In this document: positions 1 to 9,854 of the stretch, one piece after another | Layout: every line of letters starts with the position of its first letter | Position numbering within the stretch: the first letter of the stretch is position 1 | Assembly (NCBI GenBank): GCA_030180135.1 | Contig: CM058239.1 | Coordinates: forward strand, 39,779,789 to 39,843,788 | DNA: 64,000 bases | Direction: 5' to 3' | Source of the DNA: Orychophragmus violaceus | Lineage: Eukaryota; Streptophyta; Magnoliopsida; Brassicales; Brassicaceae | Program-made: the position numbers and the translations under genes | Notes under the pieces: generated by a model | Database searches by the model: none | Told to the model about the DNA's origin: nothing | What the model saw: only the letters and a program-made list of their open reading frames with translations

Positions 1-2
1 AC

Positions 3-812
3 AAAATATTGGAAGGAGCTGGAATGAGTGAATGTAATGCGGTTTACATACCAATGGAGTCTGGTCTAAAACTCTATAAAGCACAAGATGAGAAACACAT
101 TGATGAACACGAGTACAGGAAGAATATTGGGTGCCTTAGATATTTATTACATACTCGACCAGACCTCTCTTTTTGTGTTGGTGTATTAAGCAGATACATG
201 CAGGAACCAAGAGAATCACACAGAGTTGCTTTAAAACAGGTTCTGAGATACCTTCAAGGAACATTATCGCATAGTCTATACTTTGAACGAGGAAGCAAAG
301 CGGGTTTGGTAGGTTTCAGTGATAGCAGTCATAATGTGGATATTGATGATGGAAATAGCACAACAGGTCATATCTTCTACCTAGATGATTGTCCGATCAC
401 ATGGTGCTCTCAAAAACAAGAAGTTGTGGCCCTATCCTCTTGTGAAGCAGAGTTCATGGCAGCCACAGAAGCTGCTAAACAAGCAATATGGCTTCAAGAA
501 CTCTCTGCGGAAATCAAAGGAACAACATGTGATAAAGTAATCATTCGAGTTGATAATAAATCCACAATTGCTCTTACCAAGAATCCAGTATTTCATGGGA
601 GAAGTAAGCATATTCATCGGATGTATCATTTTATACGAGAATGTGTAGAGAACGATCAGATTGAAGTAGAACATGTTCCTGGAAACAAACATAAGGCTGA
701 CATACTAACTAAAGCACTTGGGAGAATCAAGTTCAAAGAAATGAGGGACATTATTGGAGTTCAAGATGTGTCAAAGAAGGACTTCAAGCTTAAGGGGGAT
801 AATGTTGGATAA
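3..812 (+). CDS. Copia polyprotein C-terminus (RT tail and RNase H), cut by window edge
   Basis: This is the last 269 codons of a Ty1/Copia polyprotein; the frame is open to the left edge, so the gene starts outside the window. It begins in the tail of the reverse transcriptase and ends with the RNase H that removes the RNA template during cDNA synthesis. Visible RNase H landmarks are the first Asp in GFSDSSH, the Glu in SSCEAEFMAA, the Asp in IRVDNKSTIAL, and the closing HVPGNKHKADILTKAL block. There is no frameshift or stop. The TAA stop (810-812) lies eight bases inside the 3' LTR, which begins at 803, just after the purine-rich tract at about 790-802. Clade assignment beyond Copia is not attempted. 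Confidence 0.9.
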   Translation, partial: KILEGAGMSECNAVYIPMESGLKLYKAQDEKHIDEHEYRKNIGCLRYLLHTRPDLSFCVGVLSRYMQEPRESHRVALKQVLRYLQGTLSHSLYFERGSKAGLVGFSDSSHNVDIDDGNSTTGHIFYLDDCPITWCSQKQEVVALSSCEAEFMAATEAAKQAIWLQELSAEIKGTTCDKVIIRVDNKSTIALTKNPVFHGRSKHIHRMYHFIRECVENDQIEVEHVPGNKHKADILTKALGRIKFKEMRDIIGVQDVSKKDFKLKGDNVG

Positions 813-1233
813 GCTTGAAAGATAGCTTGATATAGAAGCTATCTTATTCCTATTAGGATATCAATAAGGAAAACATTAGGAGTTATCTAATGTTAGTTTT
901 CCATTTATTAGGAGTTATCTAATAAAGAAGTATTTCCTTTTAGGATTAGGAAAAGTTTGAGAGATCTCTATATAAGAGTTGCCAAAGTTGTGGTAAACCT
1001 TAAGAGTTGTGAGAGAGAGAGATTAAGGAGCTTTAGTTTTAAGTAAGTTTCTAAAGCTAATAAAAAGTGCTTTTATATCCTTGATCTAAACATACAATTC
1101 TAGATTGTAACTATTGGTTTGCGATCTAAACCGGTTTGCATTTGGCTATTGATTTAGTTTAATGGTCTCAATAATCTCCGCAAGTCCATTCATGGCCTGA
1201 AAATAGGAGAGACTATTCAACCGTAAGCATACT
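803..1233 (+). repeat. 3' LTR of the left-edge Copia element
   Basis: The LTR starts TGTTGGATAAG directly after the polypurine tract TAAGGGGGATAA. The start is firm because a polypurine tract must abut the 3' LTR. The right end is approximate: a CA dinucleotide falls at several places between about 1220 and 1235, and recognisable host exon resumes at 1236. The 5' LTR and TSD partner lie outside the window. The insertion truncates the 3' end of the Sec14-like pseudogene. Confidence 0.7.
969..976 (+). promoter_or_regulatory. TATA box of the left-edge Copia LTR
   Basis: TATATAAG lies about 165 bp into the LTR, following GAGATCTC. This is the position expected for the Pol II promoter that starts retrotransposon RNA. 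No other promoter element can be supported by eye. Confidence 0.5.
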
Positions 1234-1235
1234 TT

Positions 1236-1796
1236 TCATATCTCTCTCTCTTTGCCCTTTTGAAGTGACATCTCCAACATTTCAATTCTCTGCAAGAACC
1301 AACCACACAAATTAGAAAAATAAATGTTATTAGACTCATGAAATGTGTACATGTATTCGCGCAATCTCACCTTATGTGTTTCCTTAACAGATGCTTTCAG
1401 GGAAGCATACTTGTGCAAGATAATCATGTTCTTGCCTGAATCTTCCTGCATTTTATATTATATCTTTCTCAGCTTTTATATTTGAATTCAAGAATTCGAC
1501 TTTTATATATTTACACAATCCTTTATACTTTTTGACTGGCTGAAGCATTTTCTGAGACTTTGTCCATAGTTTTCCCCTCAGGATCAGCATCTACTATTGT
1601 GCAAGTTTCCTATAAACATCGAAACTAATCCCCTCTTTTCAAATGGTTTCTAGCATAAACCTGAATCTTTTTCTTGATGTTTGGATCATCCCAGGGTCCT
1701 TCATCACTCAAATGACACCCTCCACGAACACAAACAATGCTGAGATTTCACTGGTTTTAGTAGAGCAACTGATAAAAGAAATTGGCTAGACCTTGG
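1236..1796 (-). pseudogene. Sec14/CRAL-TRIO-like gene, 3' exons (fragment)
   Basis: This is the downstream half of a host gene on the minus strand; its upstream half lies at 8829-9640 beyond Copia-1. In transcript order there is an exon around 1760-1646 encoding GGCHLSDEGPWDDPNIKKKIQ, a block typical of the end of plant Sec14-like CRAL-TRIO domains. Then follow an exon near 1605-1530, an exon near 1449-1372 (EDSGKNMIILHKYASL) with a GT donor, and a final piece (RIEMLEMSLQKGKERD) ending at the Copia LTR. Sec14-like proteins bind and exchange phosphatidylinositol and phosphatidylcholine at membranes. The residues just before GGCHLSDEG are degraded compared with the usual NLPTFLGG. Decay plus two retrotransposon insertions make it a pseudogene. 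Confidence 0.7.
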
Positions 1797-2520
1797 TGAT
1801 GGAACTTCGAGCCAATTCTACCGTATTCAGAATCCTCGCGAGTTCCAGATAGCCTAGGATCTAGGGTCTAGTTAATTGAATCATGGATGGATCTAGCGTT
1901 TACCTTGTTCTGGCAGCGGAATAGGGTCAGGCAAACGAGATCTCTGGAGCGCCTCTACTGATAGTCCACACGCACACAAGCTGGAATCCGCCGGGATGCT
2001 AGTACCGGGGCTCGGATCTCCTGGGAACTCAGTTTCTATGAGGTTTCTGTGTTTTCTCTCTGAGAAAACACTCTGGGCGGCGCACCAGTTCATTGTTTTA
2101 CGTCGAGTCTATAAACACGTTTATATATATTGACCTCGAGGTGAACCGAAACTTCAGTTTCGGTTTCGCCCTTGTGTCGACTGACACACTTAGTGGTGTC
2201 GATCGACACACGTCCTGTATCGACCGACGCACCCAATGGTGTCGATCGATACACCTCTTTGAAACTTATATTCGATGTGTATCCAATACACATCGACCAG
2301 ACCATTTGCCAATGATCAATCCTATATGGACTATGTCCAACTTGCTTAGATGTGTGACCCTGTAGGTTCACACGATACTGGAAATGAGTTACAACTCATT
2401 TGTCATAAGCGGTTTCTAGCAAAACGTTATGATTACCCAGTATCACATGAATTGTCCGATCTCGACAATACAACTATCTCTAGAGTGAGTACAATGTGAT
2501 TTCAGGACATAATCCCAACA
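1797..2520 (-). repeat. Copia-1 3' LTR (724 bp)
   Basis: On the minus strand it runs from TGTTGGGATTATG to TTCCATCA. Compared by eye with the other LTR it has three substitutions and lacks a 14-bp segment present at about 8250-8263. It contains two pairs of the TGTCGATCGACA-type palindrome at 2175-2208 and 2218-2251. Confidence 0.95.
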
Positions 2521-2599
2521 ATCTCCCACTTGTACTGGAATCATCTATTCCTATAATCCCTTCGTCTCTATATCTCGATATGGCATAAGGCAAGAGACT

Positions 2600-5500
2600 G
2601 TGTCATCCTTATTATAGCCAACATCATGTTCATCGAACTCCTGATCTATACTGATAAAACAAACGACTGACAATCACCTCGTTTGAGCACGGCCATGCAT
2701 TTTCTCAGTATCAAATCTTCGATGGGCCCTGAGATATTTATCTCCCGTTATCCAGGAGGGACAAATCCCATCTTGTTCCATCCCTGTTTCTACACATATT
2801 TCATGATACGCATAAGCAATGCCGTTATAGCCGCCAGTTACGGAACGACGTTTGACAAGGTCAAAACGCACCAATTCATATGCTAGAAATCATGATGAAC
2901 TCAGGTCTAAGGACTATACTCTATAGTCGTAATGAGAACCTCCCATGACACTTATATATAACTATCCTGTGGAGTTCTCATTAAGCGGGTCATATCCGAT
3001 TATATGTTCACCAACATATATCTATGTGACTGACTGTGATAATCATATCATTGACTCCATGAAACTTAGTCTAACAGTCACCTCACATACTAGTCTCGCG
3101 CGGTTATTGGTGCCCCACTTCAATAACCTCGACTAGGGATAATCATAATTTATGTCATCTTTTACTTATAGGGTTTCATGATCAAGTCCTCAACTTGATG
3201 ACCTATAAAATGAACATAAAATACTTTGGGACTATTATTTAATTATCCAATAATTAAATAATACTGATGTCAGTTTGACTTACATAAACACTACCATAGC
3301 ATGTCTATGTAAAGACTATAACATAACTAAAGTTACTCCCACTCGAATCAAGATCATCTCTTCAGATATCTTATACCTACAACAACAAAATGAATTACGT
3401 GCTTAGGTTGTGGGAGAGACTGCGGTGTTATTGCTTGAAACAATTCCAACAAACCACACCGCCATTCAGATAAAACCACTATTCTACGGTCCACTGCTTG
3501 GAGCCTTTCCAACAGATAGCACCGCTATTCAGACAAAGAGACATAACCAGGTGGGAACCGGGAATCTTCTTTGTCCGTCTAACTACTTTCAACTGGTTCG
3601 TCACTTCCTCAGTTCACCACGAAACTATCCTTAGAGTTCCTCAAACACTTGGGATATTTCTGGTAATCGATCAGTGACTATTACCGGAACATATTGGTCT
3701 TTTCTCGTCATGCTTTATGCGTAAGCTGCATCTAGACGAGCGCAAATATGGCATTCATGATGGATTCTATTGCATCAGTATAAGCAATCACACTCATCAA
3801 TACTAGTTCAGACAGTGTTCAATAACACTTCTTCTTGCTAATATTGTCGCCATAAGACACTTGGTATGAAGCCATTCTTGGAATCAAGCGCAATTGAACT
3901 GTCCAATACCTTATTAACATAAGGATTTTGACACGATCCAATTAGCCTTTCTGATCCATTCCAATGGATCATTATTCCAAGAACTTTCACGGCCTTCTCC
4001 CATGTCAATTGTTAAATTTGACTTCCGACCCAAATCTTAATAAGACTTTGGCGTCGGAACGTCGTTTATGAGATTAAGTATGTTACCTACATACAGTGTG
4101 AGAATTGCAATTACGCTCCCACTAGTCTTCTTGTAAACGCATGGTTTCTTTTCTTTCTGATCAAGTCAAAGCTTTTGACCACATTATCAGAATATTGATT
4201 CCAACTCCAAGATGTTTGCTTCAATCCAGAAATGGATCAGTAAAGCTAACATGCATACCCAACCAATTTTCGGAGTTGTGGCTCACCATCGCTTCTTTGA
4301 ATTTCACATGCTCGTCACTTTTCAATGATCAATAGATCACGACAATTGATTACGAGAAATCACTCTCGAGTTAGTGACGGATCCTTTCGGATCTGCGAAT
4401 TTCAGGCTCCACAGGTGTGGATCCTACAGCACTTTGTAGATCTCACCGCTGCTTTCCCTCAACAGGTTGAGCAGCCTCCTGTGTTTATCGAATTTCTTTG
4501 ATTTGTACTTTTACTCCCACTGTTCCTTTTGAAAGTACGATCTTTCTCAAAAGACACAGTTCCGAACAACAATACTTTGTCCTCGGATTGGTTGCAAAAG
4601 TAGCAAGCCTTGGTTTCCTTAGGACAACCAGCGAGGTAGAACTTATCAGATGTGGGTTCAAGTTTGTTTATTGACTACCGTCTTACACAAACCTTGCAAT
4701 CCCCAATTAATCAGAAAAACAAATTTGGAAATCACCCAGTCCACATCCAATGTGGTGTTTTTCACTGATTCTGATAGAAACTTGTTTAGCATAAACATAG
4801 ACATTCTAGGACGTATCCTTAAATGATTATGGAAGATTCATGTGACCCATCATTAATCGGAGCATATCTAATAAGATTCGATTCATTCTGTTAGATGATC
4901 ACCCAATTCTTGACTCAAGTATTTTCCTCCGCGATTCTATCGAGGATCTCAATACTTCTGTCAAATTGGTTCTACACTTCATTTTGGAACTCCTCAAGGG
5001 ATTCCTGCTCGTGTCTCATCAAATGAACACAGCCATACTCATTGAAACCATCAATGAGGTAATGAAGTAGAGAATATTTCCTTTGGCACTAATGCTCATC
5101 GGGCCGCATACATCAGTATGTGTAAGGCCCAATAAGCCTCTGGCCCGTTTCCTTTAGCTCTGCTAAAAAGGGCCTTAGTCATTTGATCCAGTGAACAAAA
5201 TTCATATCTCAAATAATTAACAATCAGATGAGTCCAAAACTATGGAACTTCTGAATCCACTTCACTCTTTATGGTTGAACGACTATGGCAAGGAAAAGTC
5301 GACTTCAAGTCATCAGACTTAAAGTGTTTGATATTTATGTTATGTGTACAAGCGTACATTGGTTCAAGATATAAAACCCATTCCAAATGGGGTGCTACCA
5401 TAGAATATTTCATTAAGATCTAAAGAACAAAACTTGTCTTTTATCAAAATGAAAAACATCCAAATTCTTACAAGAAAATGAAAGACATTTCTGCACAAGG

Positions 5501-5640
5501 CAGATACATAGTAGCAATTACTTAATTTCTAAAACCAAGTATGAAAGGCTCCTACAAGTGGAGAATCTCTTCGGCTCATGCAGCAACCATTGCTTCAACC
5601 AGACACGCAGTTCCACTTGTCCTTTCTTCAACATTCTACT
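2600..5640 (-). pseudogene. Copia-1 degenerate pol (protease, integrase, RT remnants) and 3' UTR
   Basis: No long frame is open here, but nucleotide similarity to the Copia-2 pol is clear over most of it. Protease and post-protease remnants lie at about 5480-5700. Integrase remnants lie at about 4900-5240 (compare 34600-34870), the integrase-RT linker at about 4370-4650 (compare 35200-35460), and RT remnants at about 3880-4340 with internal deletions. At about 4075-4100 the catalytic YVDD of the RT reads YVGN. The stretch 2521-3400 matches the Copia-2 3' untranslated region (37110-37920). Similarity at 3400-3850 is unclear. Confidence 0.8.
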
Positions 5641-6550
5641 GTCGCTTAGGTTCTGCATATTTCAAAAATATCAGTACCACAACTAGTATCCAATACTTAT
5701 GTAGAACTTGAATTAATAACACATTACCTGAAGAAGAAGTACCATACATCTCCTTCATCTCTTGTGAATCTTCCAAGAATTTAATGCAATCTCTCTTCCA
5801 ATGCCCTGACTCATCGCAGTAGAAGCATTTTCTAACACCAGATGGGCCTGACTTGGGCTTATGAGATGACACAGGCTTATCCTGATTCCAAATCTGGATG
5901 GCCCTGCCTCTGCCCTTGCCAGCACAATATTTCTCAAATCTTTTACCCTTTATGATGTTTTGCTCTGCTGTTTTGAGCATGCCATGCAGCTCAGTCAACG
6001 TCTTCGTCAAGCCTCTCTTGATATAGTTCTTAATGAACTTATCAAAGCTTGACGGCAGTGACTGCAGAATGATGTCAGTGGCCAACTCTAAGCTGACAGG
6101 ACATTCCAGTCTCCCCAGGTTATCAATGTAACCCATCAGTTTAATGACATGAGGACTTACTAGAGCATCCTCTGGTAGTTTGCACTCAGTTAGAGACTTC
6201 ACCATCTGGAATCTCTCAACTCGTGCCAGATCCTGAAACTTCAGTTTCAGGCTGGTGATCATCTCTATTGGCGACTCCATGTTCTCGTATTGACTCTTCA
6301 AGTCCGAGTTCATGGTAGCCAACATCAGACCACACACATCTACCACATCAATATAATGCTTATTCCAAGCATTATATGCTGCATGCGAGCGATTGGTCCC
6401 AAGCATTTCTGGGAGAGCCTTTTCAAGGACATAGTCCTTGCTCTTCTGCTTGAGAATGAATCTCAGATTCCGATACCAATCCAGGAAGTTGGATCCATTT
6501 AACTTGTCCTTCTCAAGGACGGATCGCAACGAGAAAGTAGTCATAGACAT
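5636..6550 (-). CDS. Copia-1 gag (capsid and zinc-knuckle nucleocapsid)
   Basis: The 304-codon frame starts with Met after the leader and matches the gag of Copia-2 (33138) closely, including FSLRSVLEKDKLNGSNFL near the N-terminus. It carries one CCHC zinc knuckle, CFYCDESGHWKRDC, near residue 240, which binds the element RNA in virus-like particles. After about residue 265 the frame has shifted relative to the protease: the last 30 residues are out-of-frame protease sequence. The product would therefore be a gag ending in an aberrant tail with no protease. Being the only open gene of the element, it could still help package the RNA, with enzymes supplied by a relative. Confidence 0.85.
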   Translation of the reverse strand: MSMTTFSLRSVLEKDKLNGSNFLDWYRNLRFILKQKSKDYVLEKALPEMLGTNRSHAAYNAWNKHYIDVVDVCGLMLATMNSDLKSQYENMESPIEMITSLKLKFQDLARVERFQMVKSLTECKLPEDALVSPHVIKLMGYIDNLGRLECPVSLELATDIILQSLPSSFDKFIKNYIKRGLTKTLTELHGMLKTAEQNIIKGKRFEKYCAGKGRGRAIQIWNQDKPVSSHKPKSGPSGVRKCFYCDESGHWKRDCIKFLEDSQEMKEMYGTSSSGNVLLIQVLHKYWILVVVLIFLKYAEPKRQ

Positions 6551-7273
6551 AAGCTGAAATCCAAGAAAAACAAAGATTTAGTTATGTATATGATGAGAAA
6601 TCTTATCTAATAAGAAAACTCGCATTATATTCAAACAATGTTTCCTCTATGAATATAATGATACAAGATCCATACTTCACTAAAATCTGAGTTGGTGACT
6701 CGCCATTACCCAAACTTTAGTTATCTAGGTAAGCAAATCATTGCTAATTGTACCCAGTACAACTCTTGGTTGTGGATGAGACAAACTATGTCTAATCCAC
6801 TCTGATGTCTCTGGGCCCAGAACTTCTGATAGCCCAGTCAAGTATAACCAATCTTTTCTGTCTTATGATTATTGACAGTCGCACTGCAAGTCTGTCAATG
6901 ATCATCTGCCTTACTCATGTTGCAGTGGATACCAAGGACTCCAAGACTATCCAACAAACGACACGAGTATTGATAGTAGACAAGATTGGGCAAGACATCG
7001 AGGTTACTTGATATTTAGTTGAGGAAACTAAACCCAAAATTCAGCAAGTCAATCTCTTAGGTCATGTAATTGTTGATGTTTAGCACTGCTAATCTATCAA
7101 CATAACTATCTGCCTTACTCACGTAATTGTGGACACCAAGCTCTTTGGCTAGATCATCACACAACGAAATGAGTCTTGACAGTTGACCATATTGAAGCTA
7201 AGCTTTGATCAAGGTTTAGGTCGATTTTGGCTTCTGCAAATTCAAGGTTCAATAACCAGAATTTTGAGCTCTG

Positions 7274-7951
7274 TGTCGATCGACGCAGACCATGTCTGTC
7301 GATCGACACTACCAAACAAAACTCGGATTTCAATAACCAGTTAATCCAATTAACCCGGTTCATTGAACCGGCCATGTCGATCGACACAACTCGTGTGTGA
7401 CGGTCGACATAGACCTTAACCGAAGATAGTTTTGATAACCGGTTCAATCCAATTGAAACGACTTATCAGATCAAACTGATCTTAACCAATCGGTTTATAT
7501 TAATTGGGATAATTAGTTCAATTCAATTGAACCAATTCATCCAATTCAAACCGTTTTAACCAGTTTCAACTAATTACGATAACCGGTCCAATTCAATTGA
7601 ACCGACTTATCCAATCAGACTGATTAATTCCATCGGTTCTTGCTAATTGAGATAATCAGTTCAATCCAATTGAACCAATTTATCCAATTTAAACCGATCT
7701 ATTCGGACTTAACCGAGCATGATAACCGGTTCAATCCAATTGAACCGATTAACCATTCGCTGGGTCTATGTCGACCGACACTAACCTGTGTCGATCGACA
7801 CTGTGCCGAATCTGCTCTGTGTCGACCGATACACAACTTGTGTCGATCGACACAGTAGGCTTTCGGTTTTTCTTCGCGAAAAACCCTAGCCGCCGATTCT
7901 GTCGAATTCGCCACTCTGTGTCGACCGACACACCCAGTGTGTCGATCGACA
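7274..7951. repeat. Five paired TGTCGATCGACA palindromes in the Copia-1 leader
   Basis: Pairs of the 12-bp palindrome or one- to three-base variants start at 7274/7297, 7375/7398, 7769/7789, 7820/7841 and 7919/7940, so starts within pairs are 23, 23, 20, 21 and 21 bp apart. They sit between the primer-binding site and gag, the place where retroelement RNAs carry dimerisation and packaging signals. The remaining leader (6551-7270) is similar to the Copia-2 leader at about 32640-33137 and shows no gene. Confidence 0.9.
7430..7750. repeat. Degenerate tandem array, about 72-bp unit, in the Copia-1 leader
   Basis: A GATAA-(CCGG/TTAG/TCAG)-TTCAATYYAATTGAACC block recurs near 7432, 7506, 7578, 7652 and 7722, roughly every 72 bp, separated by CTTATCCAATC-like spacers. 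Each block contains an inverted repeat (GGTTCAA...TTGAACC). A shorter version with the same palindrome occurs in the Copia-2 leader around 32255-32450, so it is a family feature and not a local expansion. Confidence 0.8.
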
Positions 7952-8077
7952 CTGTGCGAAAACACAGATTCGACTTTCGATCATAATCGATCTTACCTGT
8001 TCTAACCAAAAAACCTAGTTTGCGAATCTAAATCATCAAATTCTTTTAGACAGGTTGATTCAATGGAAAACCCTAAG

Positions 8078-8089
8078 GCTCTGATACCA
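8078..8089 (-). promoter_or_regulatory. Copia-1 primer-binding site (tRNA-iMet)
   Basis: On the minus strand TGGTATCAGAGCC follows the 5' LTR with a one-base gap. It pairs with the 3' end of plant initiator Met tRNA, the usual Copia primer. This fixes the transcription direction as leftward. Confidence 0.9.
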
Positions 8090-8090
8090 C

Positions 8091-8828
8091 TGATGGAACT
8101 TCGAGCCAATTCTACCGTATTCAGAATCCTCGCGAGTTCCAGATAGCCTAGGATCTAGGGTCTAGTTAATTGAATCATGGATGGATATAGCGTTTACCTT
8201 GTTCTGGCAGCGGAATAGGGTCAGGCAAACGAGATCTCTGGAGCGCCTCAGATGCTGCGCCTCTACTGATAGTCCACACGCACACAAGCTGGAATCCGCC
8301 GGGATGCTAGTACCGGGGCTCGGATCTCCTGGGAACTCAGTTTCTATGAGGTTTCTGTGTTTTCTCTCTGAGAAAACACTCTGGGCGGCGCACCAGTTCA
8401 TTGTTTTACGTCGAGTCTATAAACACGTTTATATATATTGACCTCGAGGTGAACCGAAACTTCAGTTTCGGTTTCGCCCTTGTGTCGACTGACACACTTA
8501 GTGGTGTCGATCGACACACGTCCTGTATCGACCGACGCACCCAATGGTGTCGATCGATACACCTCTTTGAAACTTATATTCGATGTGTATCCAATACACA
8601 TCGACCAGACCATTTGCCAATGATCAATCCCATATGGACTATGTCCAACTTGCTTAGGTGTGTGACCCTGTAGGTTCACACGATACTGGAAATGAGTTAC
8701 AACTCATTTGTCATAAGCGGTTTCTAGCAAAACGTTATGATTACCCAGTATCACATGAATTGTCCGATCTCGACAATACAACTATCTCTAGAGTGAGTAC
8801 AATGTGATTTCAGGACATAATCCCAACA
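8091..8828 (-). repeat. Copia-1 5' LTR (738 bp)
   Basis: It is identical to 1797-2520 except for three substitutions and an extra 14 bp at about 8250-8263. Two palindrome pairs recur at about 8483-8559. The near identity indicates a recent insertion. Confidence 0.95.
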
Positions 8829-9640
8829 CTTGGATCTATTGCTTCAAGTAGATCTCCAAGGTCGGTGGGTCCTAGCACCTGGTAAAGAAACATAATTTAT
8901 GTATGGTAAAGAATCTTTGTGTGTAAAGCATAAAAAGAAAGCATCAAGTGACATATTCTCACCTGAACTTTGGCCAATGTCTGAGCATCAAGAAAGCTCT
9001 TGAGTGCAAGCCACATTATCCGAAACCCCAATCATGAAACTGCTAATGAAATCCAAAAATTCAGCCACTTACCACTCCAGAGACATCCAAGATGGTTGTG
9101 GTAGACGAAACATGTTTCTCAAAAGCAATTGATACACGCCGGATATATCAAACTATGATACTTGACATATCTCTCAATAGTGGTAGCTTTCAAAAACGCG
9201 TTCAGGTCAACCATCCTGATTCTCTCAATGAGAGTAGTGTTTCTTTACTTCACCGTATTCCTCATACTTAAACTTGTGTGTGTGTAAGCTGATCTTATTA
9301 ACGAGAACAAAACCGAAAAAGCTCACATTTTCTTTGGTTACCTTGGAGATCATATCCACTTCAGAATCCTCCCGCCACTTTATATAATTCAGAAACGCAT
9401 CATCTTTTGATTTTTAGAAACATGACATCAGATCAAACGATTTTAACAGAAAAGGAGGTTTGGTTACAGGGTGATTCTCGACATTTACCTGACAACTGTA
9501 TTGTGATCTCCGTGCTTGGCAGGCAACGAAACGCTTCAACCATTTGTTCCTTGTTTGAGTTTTGTTGTTCGTCTTGCATCGAAACTTGAGAACCATGTGT
9601 ATATCTCTGATAGACTGATACTCACCTCTGTTTCTTGCAT
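8829..9640 (-). pseudogene. Sec14/CRAL-TRIO-like gene, 5' exons (fragment)
   Basis: Reading the minus strand there is: a piece near 9500-9560 with LPAKHGDHNTVVR (usual start of the CRAL-TRIO N region); FLNYIKWREDSEVDMISK (9340-9395) ending at a GT donor; FKYEEYGEVKKHY; RIRMVDLNAFLKATTIERYVKYH (about 9150-9230); KHVSSTTTILDVSGV (about 9075-9125) ending at GTAAGT; FRIMWLALKSFLDAQTLAKVQ (about 8960-9030) ending at GTGAGA; and VLGPTDLGDLLEAIDPS (about 8830-8880). These are consecutive landmarks of the lipid-binding domain in correct order. Stops and frameshifts interrupt it: a stop follows EEYGEVKKHYSH, and a segment is lost before KHVSS. The start codon is not resolved. Copia-1 sits at the end of the last exon. 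Confidence 0.75.
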
Positions 9641-9854
9641 CAGATATGGGGTCTCTGTTTTCAAAATTTTATGAAGAAGAAGGGTAATTGATCAGATAAC
9701 TGCACTGAAGTAAATAAGAAGGAAATTAAAGTGCTAAGAATCAATAGCTATCTGAAAGTATAAAGAGGGAAATGGAATAATTGGCTCTCGGCGCGGGAAA
9801 AGTTGGGCGAGAGAATAACGGCACCTTTGTCTGGTTCCCGTTTCTTTCCGGAGT

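Larger units (their letters stand above)
1797..8828 (-). mobile_element. Copia-1: LTR retrotransposon with gag and dead pol
   Basis: This element is complete in structure. It has LTRs at 1797-2520 and 8091-8828, and a 5-bp TSD CTTGG at 1792-1796 and 8829-8833. Its primer-binding site at 8078-8089 is complementary to the 3' end of initiator Met tRNA, and a polypurine tract lies next to the 3' LTR (2521-2532 on the plus strand). It is transcribed leftward. The gag (5636-6550) is open, but the region that should encode protease, integrase and reverse transcriptase (about 2600-5640) is riddled with indels. It is related to Copia-2 at 31150-38561 through gag, pol remnants and the 3' untranslated region, and has homologous but distinct LTRs. 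It splits the Sec14-like pseudogene at an exon end. Confidence 0.95.

Noticed and set aside
432..692. 86-codon minus-strand frame opposite the first Copia RNase H
   Set aside because: Shadow of the coding strand, with no similarity to any family.
7699..8009. Reading frames with VDRHT, SIDT and STDT repeats on both strands (also at 31815-32217 and 63378-63675)
   Set aside because: They are translations of the palindrome pairs in all frames; the repeats are DNA-level, and the frames contain no domain.
8078..8089. tRNA-Met-like strings at this and other LTR edges as tRNA genes
   Set aside because: They are only 12-15 bases long and sit exactly at LTR ends, as primer-binding sites do.
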